Assembly (NCBI RefSeq): GCF_024435355.1
Contig: NZ_JAMJWG010000002.1
Coordinates: 620,001-684,000 of the forward strand
Reading direction: 5' to 3'
Length of the DNA: 64,000 bases
Origin: Streptomyces odontomachi
Lineage (GTDB): Bacteria > Actinomycetota > Actinomycetes > Streptomycetales > Streptomycetaceae
How positions within the stretch are numbered: the first letter of the stretch is position 1; each line of letters starts with the position of its first letter. Made by a program: the position numbers and the translations under genes. Of the stretch, positions 8,034-17,783 are shown piece by piece. A model generated the notes under the pieces. It did not search any database and was not told where the DNA came from. It saw only the letters and a program-made list of their open reading frames with translations.

Positions 8034-9320
8034 TCACTTCTCCAGCAGCGGGGAGATGTTGTCGCACAGGTCGTCGAGGACGCCCTTGACGTCGGCGTTC
8101 GGCTTCCACAGCGCGTCCAGCCGGGCGCGGACCTGCTGGGCGAGTTCGGCCTGGCCGGTGTGGCCCGGCTTGTCCACGCCCTTCTTGACGCCGTCGACGA
8201 CCACGCTGTCGAGCTGGTCCTCCTTCAGCAGCGGGTTGGTCCTGGCCAGGTTCTCCGCGGTGAGCTGGGACGCCCGGGGCGGCGGGAAGTAGGCGGCGAG
8301 CTTTGCGGAGTTCTGCGGGTTGGTGAAGTAGGCGAGGAAGTCCTCGGCCTCCTCGGTGTGCCCGCCCTGCTTGACCACGCCGATACCGGCCTGGCCGATC
8401 ACCGAGTAGTCGCCGCTCGGCCCGGCCGGCAGCGGCACCAGGTCCCACTTGAACGTGGCGTCCTGGAGCAGCGACGCCCGGCTGATCTGGGTGACGGTCA
8501 TCGCCGCGTCACCGGTGAAGAAGTCGGCGCTCTCGCCGGGGCCCGGCATCGCCTTGTCCTCGAAGATCCCCTTGTGCAGGGCGGTCATCGCGTCGACCAT
8601 CGGCTTGCTGTTGAACGTGCAGGTCTTGCCGTCGGCGCTCCAGGGATCGGCCTTCCAGCCGCCCCAGAAGGTGGCCAGGTTGTCCCAGCCCTTGTAGTCG
8701 AAGTCGCGGATCACCATGCCGGCCTTGCCGGTGGAGCGGTGCACGTCGGAGCCCTCGGCGAGGACCGTCCGCCAGTCCCACTTTCCCGCCCTGACCAGCT
8801 GGTCCGGGGTCTGCTGGTGGGCCTTCTTCAGCAGGTCGAGGTTGACGAAGACACCGAACGGCGAGGTGGAGAACGGGTAGGCGTACAGCTTGTCGCCGCT
8901 CTTCCAGAGCTTGGTGGCGCTCGGGACCAGGTCGTCGTACTGGTAGCCCTTGGTCTGCTTCAGCGTGTCGTCGAGCGGCACCAGGGCCCCGGAGCTGACG
9001 AAGTCCGGCGCGGAGTTCTCGAAGACCCAGGCGAGATCCGGGGCGTTGCCGCCGGTCATCTGGGTGGTGAGCGCCGTGGTGTAGGTGTCCAGCGGCAGCG
9101 GGTCGAACGTGATCTTCTTGATCTCGGGGTGGGTCTTCCGGTACGCGGCGGCGATCTCGTTGAAGAGTTTCAGGTGCGGTGCGTTGGACGTCCACACCGT
9201 CATCCGCAGCGTCACCGGACCGCTGTCGTCGTCTCCCGAGCCGCCGGAACCACACGCGGCGAGCACGAGCGCCCCCGACATGGCGGCGGCGAACGTGGCC
9301 AGTCGTCTTCGTATCAACAT
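8034..9320 (-). CDS. extracellular sugar-binding lipoprotein of the ABC importer
   Basis: 428-residue family 1 solute-binding protein. The signal is MLIRRRLATF followed by a lipobox LVLAAC with the lipidated Cys at 23, then a Gly/Ser/Asp-rich linker. The mature part has the usual pattern for sugar binders (TTQMTGGNAPDLAWVFENSAPDFVSSG, then FWGGWKADPW and GDAAMT). It captures the substrate outside the cell and hands it to the two permeases encoded downstream. The start is 55 bp from one end of the MITE-like element, so its expression may depend on read-through from the FAD gene or on sequences within that element. Confidence 0.95.
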   Translation of the reverse strand: MLIRRRLATFAAAMSGALVLAACGSGGSGDDDSGPVTLRMTVWTSNAPHLKLFNEIAAAYRKTHPEIKKITFDPLPLDTYTTALTTQMTGGNAPDLAWVFENSAPDFVSSGALVPLDDTLKQTKGYQYDDLVPSATKLWKSGDKLYAYPFSTSPFGVFVNLDLLKKAHQQTPDQLVRAGKWDWRTVLAEGSDVHRSTGKAGMVIRDFDYKGWDNLATFWGGWKADPWSADGKTCTFNSKPMVDAMTALHKGIFEDKAMPGPGESADFFTGDAAMTVTQISRASLLQDATFKWDLVPLPAGPSGDYSVIGQAGIGVVKQGGHTEEAEDFLAYFTNPQNSAKLAAYFPPPRASQLTAENLARTNPLLKEDQLDSVVVDGVKKGVDKPGHTGQAELAQQVRARLDALWKPNADVKGVLDDLCDNISPLLEK

Positions 9321-9375
9321 GGTGTTCTCCCTGGGTGGTGCGTGGGCCTGGCCTAGGAGGCCGTGACCGGCCTAG

Positions 9376-9574
9376 GTCCTGTCGTCAAACTCCCGTCGTT
9401 GCCCGAAGGGCGGCCTGGCGGCGTCAGGTGCGTGCTCTGGGGGTCCCCCCTGCTCGAAGAGCTTGGGGGAGTGCCGGGCGCGAGTCCGCGTACTGGATGT
9501 ACGTGGGCTTGCGCCCGGTGCGGCGAGAGGGCGTGCATGGCGTCGCCGGGCAGACGGGAGTTTGACGACAGGGC
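9376..9574. mobile_element. MITE-like element with 22-bp terminal inverted repeats and CTAG target duplication
   Basis: The left end (9376-9397) starts GTCCTGTCGTCAAACTCCC and the right end (9553-9574) is its inverted copy, 21 of 22 bases matching. CTAG flanks both sides (9372-9375 and 9575-9578), as expected for a 4-bp target-site duplication. The 199-bp interior has no credible gene, so it would need a transposase encoded elsewhere. A CTAG target is typical of some IS5-family elements, but I cannot assign the family. The right-hand CTAG contains the TAG stop of the FAD oxidoreductase gene. Confidence 0.8.
9477..9523. terminator. strong stem-loop inside the MITE-like element
   Basis: CCGGGCGCGAGTCCGCGTAC pairs with GTACGTGGGCTTGCGCCCGG across a short loop, with a few mismatches. 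It could fold in RNA from either strand. Between two genes of one operon it could stop some transcripts or protect 3' ends, so transcript levels on each side may differ. Confidence 0.55.
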
Positions 9575-11179
9575 CTAGTAGCCCGCGACATCGGGCCAGC
9601 GCAGCTCGACGCCGGCCGCGGTGAGCCGGTCCTGGAAGGCGGAGAGCAGTTCGGGGTTCTCCCGGACCGCGCGGGGGCGGGTGCCGTGGGTGAGGCAGAA
9701 GTCGGCGAGCGCGCCGGCGGCCTCGCCGACGTTCCACTCGACCGGGTGCAGCCGGTAGGCGCCGTTGGTGATGTGGGTGGTGCCGATGTTCTTGCCCGCG
9801 GGCAGGAGGTTCTCGACCCGCTGCGGCAGCAGCGCGCCGAGCGGGATCTCGAACGGGCAGCAGCCGACGTCGATGTAGTTGTCGCCGCCCGTCGAGGGGT
9901 GCAGGTCGATCCGGTACATGCCGATGCCGACGGAGTCCGGGTACCGCACGGCGCCCCGCTTCCCTCGCACGGCGAGCGAGAGGTCCTGCTCCACGACGGT
10001 GTGGTCGGCCCTGATCCGGCGCGACTCGCGGATGTACGGGGCCTGGGCCAGGCCGTCGGCGGAGCCGGTGATGTCGCCGCGCAGCCGCAGTCCCGGGAAT
10101 CCGGTTCCGCCGTCCGGGCGTGGTGCCTCGGTCTGCAACCAGTACAGGACGGCGAAGCTCAGCTCCCTGGCCCGGCGCAGGTGGTCGGCGGCGTCGGGGA
10201 CGTCGATGACCGGGCCCTCGAAATAGTCGATCATCGGCCAGTTGACCAGGGTGATGTCGCTGGCGTAGGCGCCGTCGGTGAAGGTGCGGCGGGCGGCGAT
10301 CCGGCGGAACGTCCACAGGTTGGCGTCGCCCGGGTTGACCCGCTGGTCGGCGTCGACCGCCAGCGGGTCGTCGTCGGGGTTGGGTGCGAAGTCGCGCTCG
10401 ACGATCCGAAGCGTCCTGGGGTGCGGGGACCGCCAGGACAGCAGCGGTCCACCCCAGAAGTCGGGCTGGTAGGAGCGCCAGAAGTCGTAGTCGGCGGGCT
10501 TGTCGACGGTGTGGTCGCCGTCGACGTGGTCCAGGGCGAAGCACACCGAGACGGCCTGCATGTTCAGCGGCTGGGCCGCCTGGGGGGCGCTCGGCTCGCC
10601 GGTGTCGGCGGCGGACTCGAAGCCGGTGACGTACTCGGTGCCGGTGAGCGGCAGCAGTTCGCCGGTCTCGGTGGCGTCCAGCACGTAGGGAGCGGTGGCG
10701 TGGATGTGCTCGCCGGTGTCGCGGTGGGTCAGGGTCACCGCCGTCACCCGGTCGCCGTCGGTGTCGGCGGCGGTCGGACGGTACGGCTGGAGGACGGTGA
10801 GCCGCCCGCCGGCGCGGTACGGGGCGAGCATCGCCGCGATGACCGCCACCGCAACCTGCGGCTCGTGGCAGAGCCGGCTCACCCAGCCTCCGCCGGGGTT
10901 CAGGTCACGGCGCGCCCTGGCCCGCTCGGTGAGCGGGTAGTACCGGCGGTAGTGGTCGCGGATGCCGTCACGCAGGGCGCGGTAACCGGCCGTGACGCCG
11001 AACTGCTCCACCCAGGAGTGCTCGTCCGGTGGCACGGCCTGGCTGGTGAGCTGCCCGCCGAGCCAGTCGAACTCCTCGGTCAGCACGACGGTGCGGCCGG
11101 CGCGGGCGGCGGCGAGTGCCGCGGCGACGCCGCCCAGGCCCCCGCCGACCACCAGCACGTCGCTGCGTATCTCGGTCAA
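9575..11179 (-). CDS. FAD-dependent oxidoreductase (FAD_oxidored-type)
   Basis: 534-residue flavoprotein with no signal peptide. The dinucleotide-binding motif is DVLVVGGGLGGVAAALAAAR near the N-terminus; also FDWLGGQLTSQAVPPDE, VLDATETGELLPLTG and a C-terminal NLLPAGKNIGTTHITNGAYRL. These match the family in which an FAD Rossmann domain is fused to a sugar- or amino-acid-related oxidase part. The TTG start at 11179 overlaps the LacI stop as TTGA and has GAGAGG 7 bp upstream; longer readings overlap the LacI gene. It may oxidise the imported sugar, but no substrate can be read from the sequence. The stop codon lies in the element-flanking CTAG. Confidence 0.88.
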   Translation of the reverse strand: MTEIRSDVLVVGGGLGGVAAALAAARAGRTVVLTEEFDWLGGQLTSQAVPPDEHSWVEQFGVTAGYRALRDGIRDHYRRYYPLTERARARRDLNPGGGWVSRLCHEPQVAVAVIAAMLAPYRAGGRLTVLQPYRPTAADTDGDRVTAVTLTHRDTGEHIHATAPYVLDATETGELLPLTGTEYVTGFESAADTGEPSAPQAAQPLNMQAVSVCFALDHVDGDHTVDKPADYDFWRSYQPDFWGGPLLSWRSPHPRTLRIVERDFAPNPDDDPLAVDADQRVNPGDANLWTFRRIAARRTFTDGAYASDITLVNWPMIDYFEGPVIDVPDAADHLRRARELSFAVLYWLQTEAPRPDGGTGFPGLRLRGDITGSADGLAQAPYIRESRRIRADHTVVEQDLSLAVRGKRGAVRYPDSVGIGMYRIDLHPSTGGDNYIDVGCCPFEIPLGALLPQRVENLLPAGKNIGTTHITNGAYRLHPVEWNVGEAAGALADFCLTHGTRPRAVRENPELLSAFQDRLTAAGVELRWPDVAGY

Positions 11180-12228
11180 GAACGGTCCTCTCTCGGTTCG
11201 CAGAGGGTCTGCCCCTCGACGAAGTGGCACGGCAGGAGCCGCTGGAGCGTGGTGCTCGACTCGCCGTCCAGCAGGGCGGCGAGGAGTTGCACGGACTGCC
11301 AGCCCATCTCCCGGCGCGGAATGCTGAAGCCGGTGCACGCGGTGTCGGGGTCCGCCGGCTCGGTCGGTACGCCGGTCACCAGGACGGACAGGTCACCGGG
11401 CACGTCGAGGCCGCGCTCCCGGGCGGCCCGGATCAGCGCGACCCCGTCGTCGTGGCCCTCGACCACGGCGGCGGTCACTCCGGCGGCGAGCAGCGCGTCC
11501 AGGACGGCACTCGCGGACCGGCCGGCGGTCCGCTCGTGCCGGCCGCTCCGCTGCGCCCCGGCGCGGAACCCGTTCATCCGGTCGGCCGCGGACTCGGCGC
11601 CCTCCCCCGCCCCGACGTAGGCGAACTCCCGGTGGCCGAGCTGCCGGGCCCGCTCGAGAAGGGTCCGGGTGGCGTCGGCGTAGTCCGCGCCCACGCAGGG
11701 CACCGGGCCGCCGGCGTCGTCGCGTCGGCCGACCGCCACGAACGGGTAGTTCTCGCGATTCAGCCGGGCCAGCTCGTCGTGGGGGATGTCCCGGCCGAGG
11801 AGGAGGCAACCGTCGGCGATCCGCAGCCGGTTGTTCTCGTGGAACACCTTGCGCCGCCCGTCGGTGACCGGGGCGCTGGTGAACAGCAGCAGATCGCACC
11901 TGAGCTGCTCGGCGCACTCCTCTATGCCGCGCAGGAACGGGTAGTAGAAGTCGGCGCTGGTGCTCGGGAACACCGACTCGTAGGTGAACACGCCGAGGAT
12001 CTGGTTGTGCCGGCGCACCATCCGGCGGGCCACCGGGTCGGCCGCGTACCCGGTCTCCCGGATCACGTCGAGGACGCGCTGCCGGGTCTCGGGGGCGATG
12101 CGAGTGGTTGCGTCGGTCCTGTTGTTCAGCACGAGCGAGACCACTGCCTGGCTGACGCCGGCGAGGCGAGCGATGTCGCGCTGCGTGATCCGTGGCACGG
12201 GGGGCTCCTCCGGGGCTACTGAAGCCAT
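11176..12228 (-). CDS. LacI-family regulator of the amino-sugar operon
   Basis: 350-residue repressor. The headpiece is ITQRDIARLAGVSQAVVSLV with NNRTDATTRIAPETRQRV and the hinge region DPVARRMVRRHNQILGVF; the effector domain follows, ending with a C-terminal domain in which the usual GFDD is replaced by VTGVP. It is the first gene of the minus-strand operon and is translationally coupled to the FAD gene. A near-perfect palindrome touches its start codon, so autoregulation of the whole operon is likely. The ligand is presumably the imported amino sugar or its phosphate. Confidence 0.94.
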   Translation of the reverse strand: MASVAPEEPPVPRITQRDIARLAGVSQAVVSLVLNNRTDATTRIAPETRQRVLDVIRETGYAADPVARRMVRRHNQILGVFTYESVFPSTSADFYYPFLRGIEECAEQLRCDLLLFTSAPVTDGRRKVFHENNRLRIADGCLLLGRDIPHDELARLNRENYPFVAVGRRDDAGGPVPCVGADYADATRTLLERARQLGHREFAYVGAGEGAESAADRMNGFRAGAQRSGRHERTAGRSASAVLDALLAAGVTAAVVEGHDDGVALIRAARERGLDVPGDLSVLVTGVPTEPADPDTACTGFSIPRREMGWQSVQLLAALLDGESSTTLQRLLPCHFVEGQTLCEPREDRS

Positions 12229-12252
12229 CGCTGATAATACGTATAATCAGCG
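12229..12252. promoter_or_regulatory. 24-bp palindromic operator at the start of the amino-sugar operon
   Basis: Arms CGCTGATAATAC and GTATAATCAGCG are inverted copies apart from one position per arm. It begins directly next to the ATG of the LacI gene and includes AT-rich -10-like sequence, so a bound repressor would block transcription start. It is unusually AT-rich for this genome. Confidence 0.7.
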
Positions 12253-12544
12253 GATGGGCAGTGACGCTACCCGGGCCGTTTCACGGTGTCAACAGTCGGA
12301 CGTCCCGGGTGAAAACCCGGATTCAGGGCGCTGAGCTGTGCAAACTTCCGCGGGAGTGGGGTGTCCGGAAGTGGGGCGCTCGGCGTCCGTGCGTGGGCGT
12401 CGGGCTTGGCCCCGTCTGCTGGCACGCCGGTCGCCGGGTCGCCGGAGCCGGCTGGCCCGCGGTCGCCGGGAATCAGCGAGCGCAGGAAGGCCAGCCGGCC
12501 GGTGCCGTCCTCGGCGAGGACGGCGTTCAGGCCCCGCGCCCAGG
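12253..12544. other. intergenic region without an assignable gene
   Basis: This stretch separates the 5' end of the amino-sugar operon from the 3' end of the GH95 gene, both on the minus strand. The part next to the GH95 gene can be read on the minus strand as WARGLNAVLAEDGTG and RLAFLRSLIPGDR with coding-like base use, but it has no start signal and I recognise no family. It could be the remnant of a deleted gene. Confidence 0.4.
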
Positions 12545-14980
12545 TCAGTTACCCGTGCGCGCGGCGGTCAGACGGTACAGAGCACCCGGGCGGGTGTCGA
12601 AGGACACCACGCACTCCTCGGGGCGGTCGGCACCGGCGCCTGCGACGTCCATCGGGTGCGGGGTCCGGATGCGCACCGGGTTGCCGAGCAGGGAGCGCAC
12701 CTCGGCGTGCGTGATCCCGTCGGCCGTCCACGCGAGGTCGACCTCGAATCCGCCGCGCGCCCGCAGCCCGCGGAAGGAGCCTGCCGGCCACGCCTCGGGA
12801 AGCGCCGGCAACAGGGCGATCTCGTCGGCGTGGCTCTGGAGCAGCATCTCGGTGATGCCGGAGATCCCGCCGAAGTTGCCGTCGATCTGGAACGGCGGGT
12901 GCAGGTCGAAGAGGTTGGGGGCGGTGCGCGCGGGCGTGAGCAGGTCCGACAGGTGCTTGTAGGCCTGCGCCGGGTCCAGGAGCCTGGCCCAAATGTTGAT
13001 CTTCCAGGCGAGCGACCAGCCCTGCCCCGCCTCTCCGCGCAGTTCCAGGCTCTTGACCGCGGCCGTGGCGAGTTCCGGAGTCGTACGCGGGTTGATCTGC
13101 GCGCTCGGGAAGACGCCGTAGAGGTGGGAGAGGTGACGGCTGCGTTCCAGCGCGGCGTCCTCCCAGTCCTCCAGCCACTCCTGGATCTGGCCGAGGTAGC
13201 CGATCCGGGTGGGCGCGAGGCGGTCGCGGACCTCGGTGACCCGCTCGACGAGTCCGGCGTCCCGGTCGAGTGCCGTCGCGGCCTGCCGGTAGGCGTCGAA
13301 CAGGTCCCGCAGGAGCTGCATGTCGATGGTGGGACCGGCGCAGATGCTGACGCTCTCGCCCTCGTCCTGGTGGTGGGTGACCTCGGGGGACTGCGAGGGG
13401 TTGGTGACCAGCCAGCCGGTCCTCGCGTCGACGACCAGCGTGTCGAGGAAGAACTCCACCGCACCCCTGATCACCGGGTAGTTGCGGCTCAGCGTGTCCT
13501 TCTCGCCGGTGAAGCGGTAGTGGTCCCAGAGCATCACGCAGAGCCAGGCGCCGCCGGTCGGCCACATGCCGTACTGTGCGGCGTCGACGGGCGCGGTCCC
13601 CCGCCAGCCGTCCGTGTTGTGGTGCAGCACCCAGCCCTGCGCGGCGTACATCGCCGTGGCGGTGCGGGTTCCGGACTCGGCCAGCTCGTGGACCATCTGC
13701 ATGGCGGGGTCCCAGCATTCGGCGAGGTTGGTGGGGCCCGTCGGCCAGTAGTTCATCTCGAAGTTGATGTTGACGGTGTACTTGGACTCCCAGGCCGGGT
13801 TGAGGCTGTCGTTCCACAGGCCCTGGAGGTTGGCGGGCTGGCCCGGCGAGCGGGAGCAGGACGCCAGCAGGTAACGGCCGTACTGGAAGTAGAGGGCGGC
13901 GAGCTGCGGGTCCTTGCCGTCGGCGAAGAGGGCGATGCGCTGGTCGGTGGGGAGGCCGGTCCGCTCCGATGCTCCCAGGTCGATGTCGACCCGGGAGAAC
14001 AGCCGGCGATAGTCGGCCACGTGCCGGGTGCGCAGCTGCTCGTACGGCCGCCCGGCCGGCGGGGCGAGGTGGCGTCGGGCTCTGTCCTTCGGGTCGGCGC
14101 CGGCGTCGAGGTAGTTGCGGTAACTGGTCGCCATGGAGATCAGCAGGGTCACGCCGTCGGCGTCCTCGACGGTCAGCGCGCCCTGGTCGGTGGAGACCCG
14201 GCCGCCCTCCGCTCGCGCATGGGCCAGTGCGCGAAACCGCACGGAACCGGGCAGCCCGTACCAGTCGCCGCTGACGCCGTCGAGCGCGATGGTGTGCGCG
14301 TCCACGGCGGAGTCGGTCGCCTGCTGGGGGGTGCTGAAGCGGGCGGTGAAGCCGATGGCGCCCGGCGTGTCGGCGGTCATCCGCACGACGATGACCTGGT
14401 CGGGGGTGCTGGCGAACACCTCGCGCACATGGCGTACGCCGTCGCGCCGGTAGCTGGTGCGGACGACCGCGGTCTCCAGGTCCAGTTCGCGTTCGTAGTC
14501 GGTCACCTCGCCGGTTCCGGTGAAGGTGCAGGCGAGGTCGCCGAGGACCTGGTAGGCGACCTGCTCGGAGGGGCTGCCGATGAAGCTGGTGTCGATCAGC
14601 CGCTGCGCCTGGTTCCACTTCTCCGCCACCACCAGACGGCGGATCTCGTCAAGGTGCTCCCCGGCGCCCGGACGGACGTAGTCGTGCGGGCCGCCGGCCC
14701 AGACGCTGTCCTCGTTGAGCTGGAGCCGTTCGACGTCCGTACCGCCGAAGACCATCGCACCGATCCGGCCGTTGCCGACCGGCAGCGCCTCCAGCCACTG
14801 GGTTGCCGGGGCCTGGTACCACAGGCGCATGGGGTTGGGGCCCTGGGCGGAACCGGCGGCCGGCGGCACGGCGGTGTCAGCCGCACCCGATGCGGCCTGC
14901 GCGGCTCCCGTGCTCAGGGCGGTCGTCGCCGCGGACGCGCCGGCAACCGCGAGGACATGCCGTCGGGACAACTCGGACAT
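12545..14980 (-). CDS. secreted GH95 alpha-L-fucosidase
   Basis: 811-residue glycoside hydrolase that inverts and releases alpha-1,2-linked L-fucose (or L-galactose). The N-terminus has [10 protein letters not shown] and an Ala-rich tail, a likely Tat signal. The N-terminal beta domain opens with [21 protein letters not shown]. The (alpha/alpha)6 barrel holds the family signatures [16 protein letters not shown] (Asn pair), [11 protein letters not shown] (general acid region) and [12 protein letters not shown] (catalytic Asp region). ATG at 14980 has GGAGG 6 bp upstream; the long upstream extension in frame is spurious. A fucose-releasing enzyme fits the oxidative sugar-acid genes further along. 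Confidence 0.95.
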   Translation of the reverse strand: MSELSRRHVLAVAGASAATTALSTGAAQAASGAADTAVPPAAGSAQGPNPMRLWYQAPATQWLEALPVGNGRIGAMVFGGTDVERLQLNEDSVWAGGPHDYVRPGAGEHLDEIRRLVVAEKWNQAQRLIDTSFIGSPSEQVAYQVLGDLACTFTGTGEVTDYERELDLETAVVRTSYRRDGVRHVREVFASTPDQVIVVRMTADTPGAIGFTARFSTPQQATDSAVDAHTIALDGVSGDWYGLPGSVRFRALAHARAEGGRVSTDQGALTVEDADGVTLLISMATSYRNYLDAGADPKDRARRHLAPPAGRPYEQLRTRHVADYRRLFSRVDIDLGASERTGLPTDQRIALFADGKDPQLAALYFQYGRYLLASCSRSPGQPANLQGLWNDSLNPAWESKYTVNINFEMNYWPTGPTNLAECWDPAMQMVHELAESGTRTATAMYAAQGWVLHHNTDGWRGTAPVDAAQYGMWPTGGAWLCVMLWDHYRFTGEKDTLSRNYPVIRGAVEFFLDTLVVDARTGWLVTNPSQSPEVTHHQDEGESVSICAGPTIDMQLLRDLFDAYRQAATALDRDAGLVERVTEVRDRLAPTRIGYLGQIQEWLEDWEDAALERSRHLSHLYGVFPSAQINPRTTPELATAAVKSLELRGEAGQGWSLAWKINIWARLLDPAQAYKHLSDLLTPARTAPNLFDLHPPFQIDGNFGGISGITEMLLQSHADEIALLPALPEAWPAGSFRGLRARGGFEVDLAWTADGITHAEVRSLLGNPVRIRTPHPMDVAGAGADRPEECVVSFDTRPGALYRLTAARTGN

Positions 14981-15290
14981 GGGGTACCTCCAGGTGTGTC
15001 GTGCAGGCAGTGGGTGCGCTCGGTCCCGCCGCGCACCGGCATCCGGGTGCGGGTCCTGCGGGCGGCGCCGGGTGTGCTCCTGGCCCGGCGAATCCGGCAG
15101 CTCCAGCCGTGCGAGCGGCGGCCGTCGCGACTCGCGCCGACCGACCGCTGCCGCCGGCCGACCGCTGCTGCCGACGGCCGGGTCGGGCCGGGCCGCAGGG
15201 CGTCCGCGTCGGCAGCGGACGCCCTGCGGGCCCGTCCGGGTGGCCCGGTCACCGGTCCCGTACGCCGCGGGATATCCGATCAACAGCAGG
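14981..15290. other. intergenic region: terminator and upstream region of the GH95 gene
   Basis: Very GC-rich stretch between two genes read on the minus strand. It holds the hairpin listed separately (15193-15229) and the ribosome-binding site of the GH95 gene. I see no gene or clear promoter in the rest. Confidence 0.5.
15193..15229 (-). terminator. hairpin terminator after the beta-helix protein gene
   Basis: CCGCAGGGCGTCCGC pairs perfectly with GCGGACGCCCTGCGG around a 7-base loop, 62 bp after the stop at 15291. No U tract follows, which is usual for actinomycete terminators. Confidence 0.75.
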
Positions 15291-17171
15291 TCACTGGGTG
15301 TCGCCGTCGGGCAGCGGGTACGGGAAGGAGGCCGTGACGCCGATCTTGTCGTACTCCATCTTCGCGGCGTCGAAGTCGTCTTCCCAGTTGGCGTTCTTCA
15401 CGTCGTTGCACTGGTAGCTCTGGTACTTCTGGTCGGTGACCTTGCCGACTTCGATGTCCTCGAAGCTGAAGCCGCACCCACCGGCGTCCATGTGCACGCC
15501 ACGGGTGCCGCTGTCCGGCATGGAGGCGTCCGGGATCACGTCGCCGATGACGACCTGGCGCACATGGTTGTCGATCGTGTGCGGCTCGACGTTGCTGACG
15601 CCGTAGGTGTAGAAGGCGCCCATGTCGCCGCTGTCCAGGCCGGCCTGGTCGATACGCAGGTATTCGAAGGTGTTGTCACGGGCGTAGTCGTCCTCGGGCG
15701 CGACCTCGGGCCGCACTTCGAGGCTCACGCCGTAGCGCGCGCTGTGCTTGATGTGGCTGTGGCTGATCGTGTTGTGACCGGTGTCCATGAGCTCGATGCC
15801 GGAGGCGTCGCCGGGCACCAGCTCGCCGTAGTGGGTGATGTAGTTGTCGGTCAGCACGTGGCCGTTGGAGGTGTTTCCCTCGCCCGGGTACGGCCCCTCG
15901 ATCTTGATGCCGTCGCCGCCGATGTTCTCCAGCAGGCTGTCGCGGACGGTCAGCCCGTCGTTGGCGAAGAGGGCGTAGACCGCGTGGTAGCCGGTGTCGG
16001 AGATGTGCAGCCGGGACAGGGTGATGTCCTTGCTGTTGGTCAGGGTCACGGCGCCGAAGCGGTCGCGGGGCATCTCGATCTGCCGGTCGTACTCGGGGTA
16101 CTTGTGCGGTTCGCCGGAGTCGCCGTCGCTGATCCAGCCGTTGCGGTACCAGTCGACGAAGTCGGTGTACTCCAGCGAGAGCCCGTCGAGGGAGATGTTC
16201 TGCACACGCCGGTCCGGGGCGGGCCCGGCCAGGTCGAACAGGGTCTTCACGGTGGGCCGCAGCACGGTGACGTCGGCGATGTCGCCGCGCGGCTTGTAGT
16301 AGAGCTGCCCCTTCTTGAAGTCCAGGTAGTACTCGCCCGCCTGGTCCAGGAAGTCCAGCGAGTTCTGGAGGAAGTAACGGGAGCCGCCGCGGGAGTTCAT
16401 GAGGGCGTAGCGGGTCCAGTACTTCAGCGTCATCTGGTTCTTCGCCGGGTTCCAGTCATGGATCGGAACGGTGTCGGTGAACCAGCTCCAGCTGCCGCCC
16501 GACCAGACGACCGCCTGGGCGTTGCTGAGGTCCCAGCTCGCGTCCCAGTCGCCTGGGTGGGAGTACAGCCACTGGTGGACGGCCTCCTTCTCCGGCTCCG
16601 CGAGCACGGAGGTCAGGTAGGGAGCCCACTCGTCGTCGGACTTGCGGTTGGGGTAGCGGGCGGTGGTGGCGCGCTTGCCGTCCTCGAAGAGGGTGTAGAA
16701 GGGCTGGTCCGTGCCGACGTCGGCACGGTAGATGCCGTCCTTGTACTCCTCCCAGCCGGTGACGGGGGCGGCGCCCATCACGCGGGCCTTGCCGGCGCCG
16801 TCGTAGGAGCGGTAGACGACCCGGTGTCCGTCGACGCCCGAGTCGCGGTCGTCGAAGTCGATGGTGCTGGAGACCGGGTAGTCGCCCGCGCGCAGGTTGA
16901 CGTCGATGTCACAGCGCATCCGGCCGGGCCGGTTGAGGCCCTTGTCGCGGATGTGGTCGCGGGCCCCTTCGATGGTCTTGAACGGGCTGCTCCTGGTGCC
17001 TTGGGCCGTGTCGCTCCCGTCGGGCGCGACGAAGAGATCGGTGGCCTTGCAGTCGGCCGGCTTCGCGTCCGCGTCGGCGACGTTCAGCGTCACCCCGCCG
17101 GCCAGCAGGGCGCCGGCCGCGAGCAGCAGCGGAAGTCTTGTTCTTCGTCCTACGAGGGTGGTGATGGGCAT
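15291..17171 (-). CDS. secreted right-handed parallel beta-helix protein, possible polysaccharide-degrading enzyme
   Basis: 626-residue secreted protein with a Sec-type signal ([18 protein letters not shown]). It starts like many beta-helix glycosidases and lyases: [20 protein letters not shown] then TIEGARDHI. An accessory beta domain follows ([17 protein letters not shown]) and then Asn- and Gly-rich coils of a parallel beta-helix ([41 protein letters not shown]). The layout resembles GH141-type enzymes, some of which are fucosidases, but I cannot prove a class. AAGGAGG lies 4 bp before the ATG. A paralogue of similar design lies at 27615. The neighbouring GH95 suggests fucosylated plant polysaccharide as substrate. 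Confidence 0.85.
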   Translation of the reverse strand: MPITTLVGRRTRLPLLLAAGALLAGGVTLNVADADAKPADCKATDLFVAPDGSDTAQGTRSSPFKTIEGARDHIRDKGLNRPGRMRCDIDVNLRAGDYPVSSTIDFDDRDSGVDGHRVVYRSYDGAGKARVMGAAPVTGWEEYKDGIYRADVGTDQPFYTLFEDGKRATTARYPNRKSDDEWAPYLTSVLAEPEKEAVHQWLYSHPGDWDASWDLSNAQAVVWSGGSWSWFTDTVPIHDWNPAKNQMTLKYWTRYALMNSRGGSRYFLQNSLDFLDQAGEYYLDFKKGQLYYKPRGDIADVTVLRPTVKTLFDLAGPAPDRRVQNISLDGLSLEYTDFVDWYRNGWISDGDSGEPHKYPEYDRQIEMPRDRFGAVTLTNSKDITLSRLHISDTGYHAVYALFANDGLTVRDSLLENIGGDGIKIEGPYPGEGNTSNGHVLTDNYITHYGELVPGDASGIELMDTGHNTISHSHIKHSARYGVSLEVRPEVAPEDDYARDNTFEYLRIDQAGLDSGDMGAFYTYGVSNVEPHTIDNHVRQVVIGDVIPDASMPDSGTRGVHMDAGGCGFSFEDIEVGKVTDQKYQSYQCNDVKNANWEDDFDAAKMEYDKIGVTASFPYPLPDGDTQ

Positions 17172-17783
17172 GAAGCCTCCTTGCCACGTGCGTGGTGTCG
17201 CTGTCGTCGTCCGGCCGTGACCGCATGACGAGCCGCATGACGAACCGCGTGACGACAGCTGGGGACACAGGTCGCGCCGGACCGGGACGTGCTCCTGTCC
17301 GCGGTGACGACGTCGGCACGTCACCGCGGCTTCACGTTCGGCCTGTCGCCGCTCGTGGTCACCGGGGAGCGGGCACGCTCCGCCCGGGCCACGGGTACGT
17401 CATGGGCGCGGGAGCGGTTTCGGCTGGGTACGCGGGTACGGCGGTGCCGTCGCAGGCGCCGTCACAGCCGGGGGCCGCTGCCCCCTTCGGTCGGGTTCCA
17501 GGAGTCCTGGGCCAGGCTGGGGATGGTGTTCAGGAGCGGACGGACGGTGCGGCGCCGGCCCTTTCGGGCCCCACCTCTCCGGTCCGTCGTTCACGCAGGG
17601 TTTCCTCCTCGGCGGGCAGCACGGAACACGATCTAGTGGGTCGCTGATCGAGCACGACAAGTAAGATGTTCGCCCTTGGGCGCCGTCAATACGCAGGCAC
17701 GAACAATAAGTAGATGTGTGCGGGACGGCATCGCCGCGGCCCCCTGAGTCATAAATCCACTCGACCACTGAAGTGGTGACGTC
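17172..17783. other. 612-bp divergent intergenic region
   Basis: It lies between the beta-helix gene (minus) and the GntR-type gene (plus) and must carry both promoters. The 17610-17760 part is clearly more AT-rich (ACAAGTAAGATG, ACAATAAGTAGATG) and is the likely promoter zone. Several open frames cross the GC-rich half, but none has a start signal, a recognisable family or support from both codon use and context. Confidence 0.5.
17764..17777. promoter_or_regulatory. 14-bp palindrome upstream of the GntR-type regulator
   Basis: ACCACTGAAGTGGT is a palindrome with a 2-base centre that ends 6 bp before the ATG at 17784. Its position suggests an autoregulatory site, but it also covers the place where a ribosome-binding site would be. 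Confidence 0.4.

Noticed and set aside
12338..15337. 999-codon open frame on the plus strand, opposite the GH95 gene
   Set aside because: Long antisense frames are normal in very GC-rich genes. The product has no motifs and no ribosome-binding site, while the minus strand encodes a full GH95 enzyme.
14715..17228. 837-codon open frame opposite the beta-helix gene
   Set aside because: Same reason: Val/Gly/Asp-rich shadow of a gene with a signal peptide and recognisable domain.
17400..17768. 122-codon open frame in the large intergenic region
   Set aside because: Pro/Arg-rich, no start signal, no family; it also runs through the AT-rich part that is probably the promoter.
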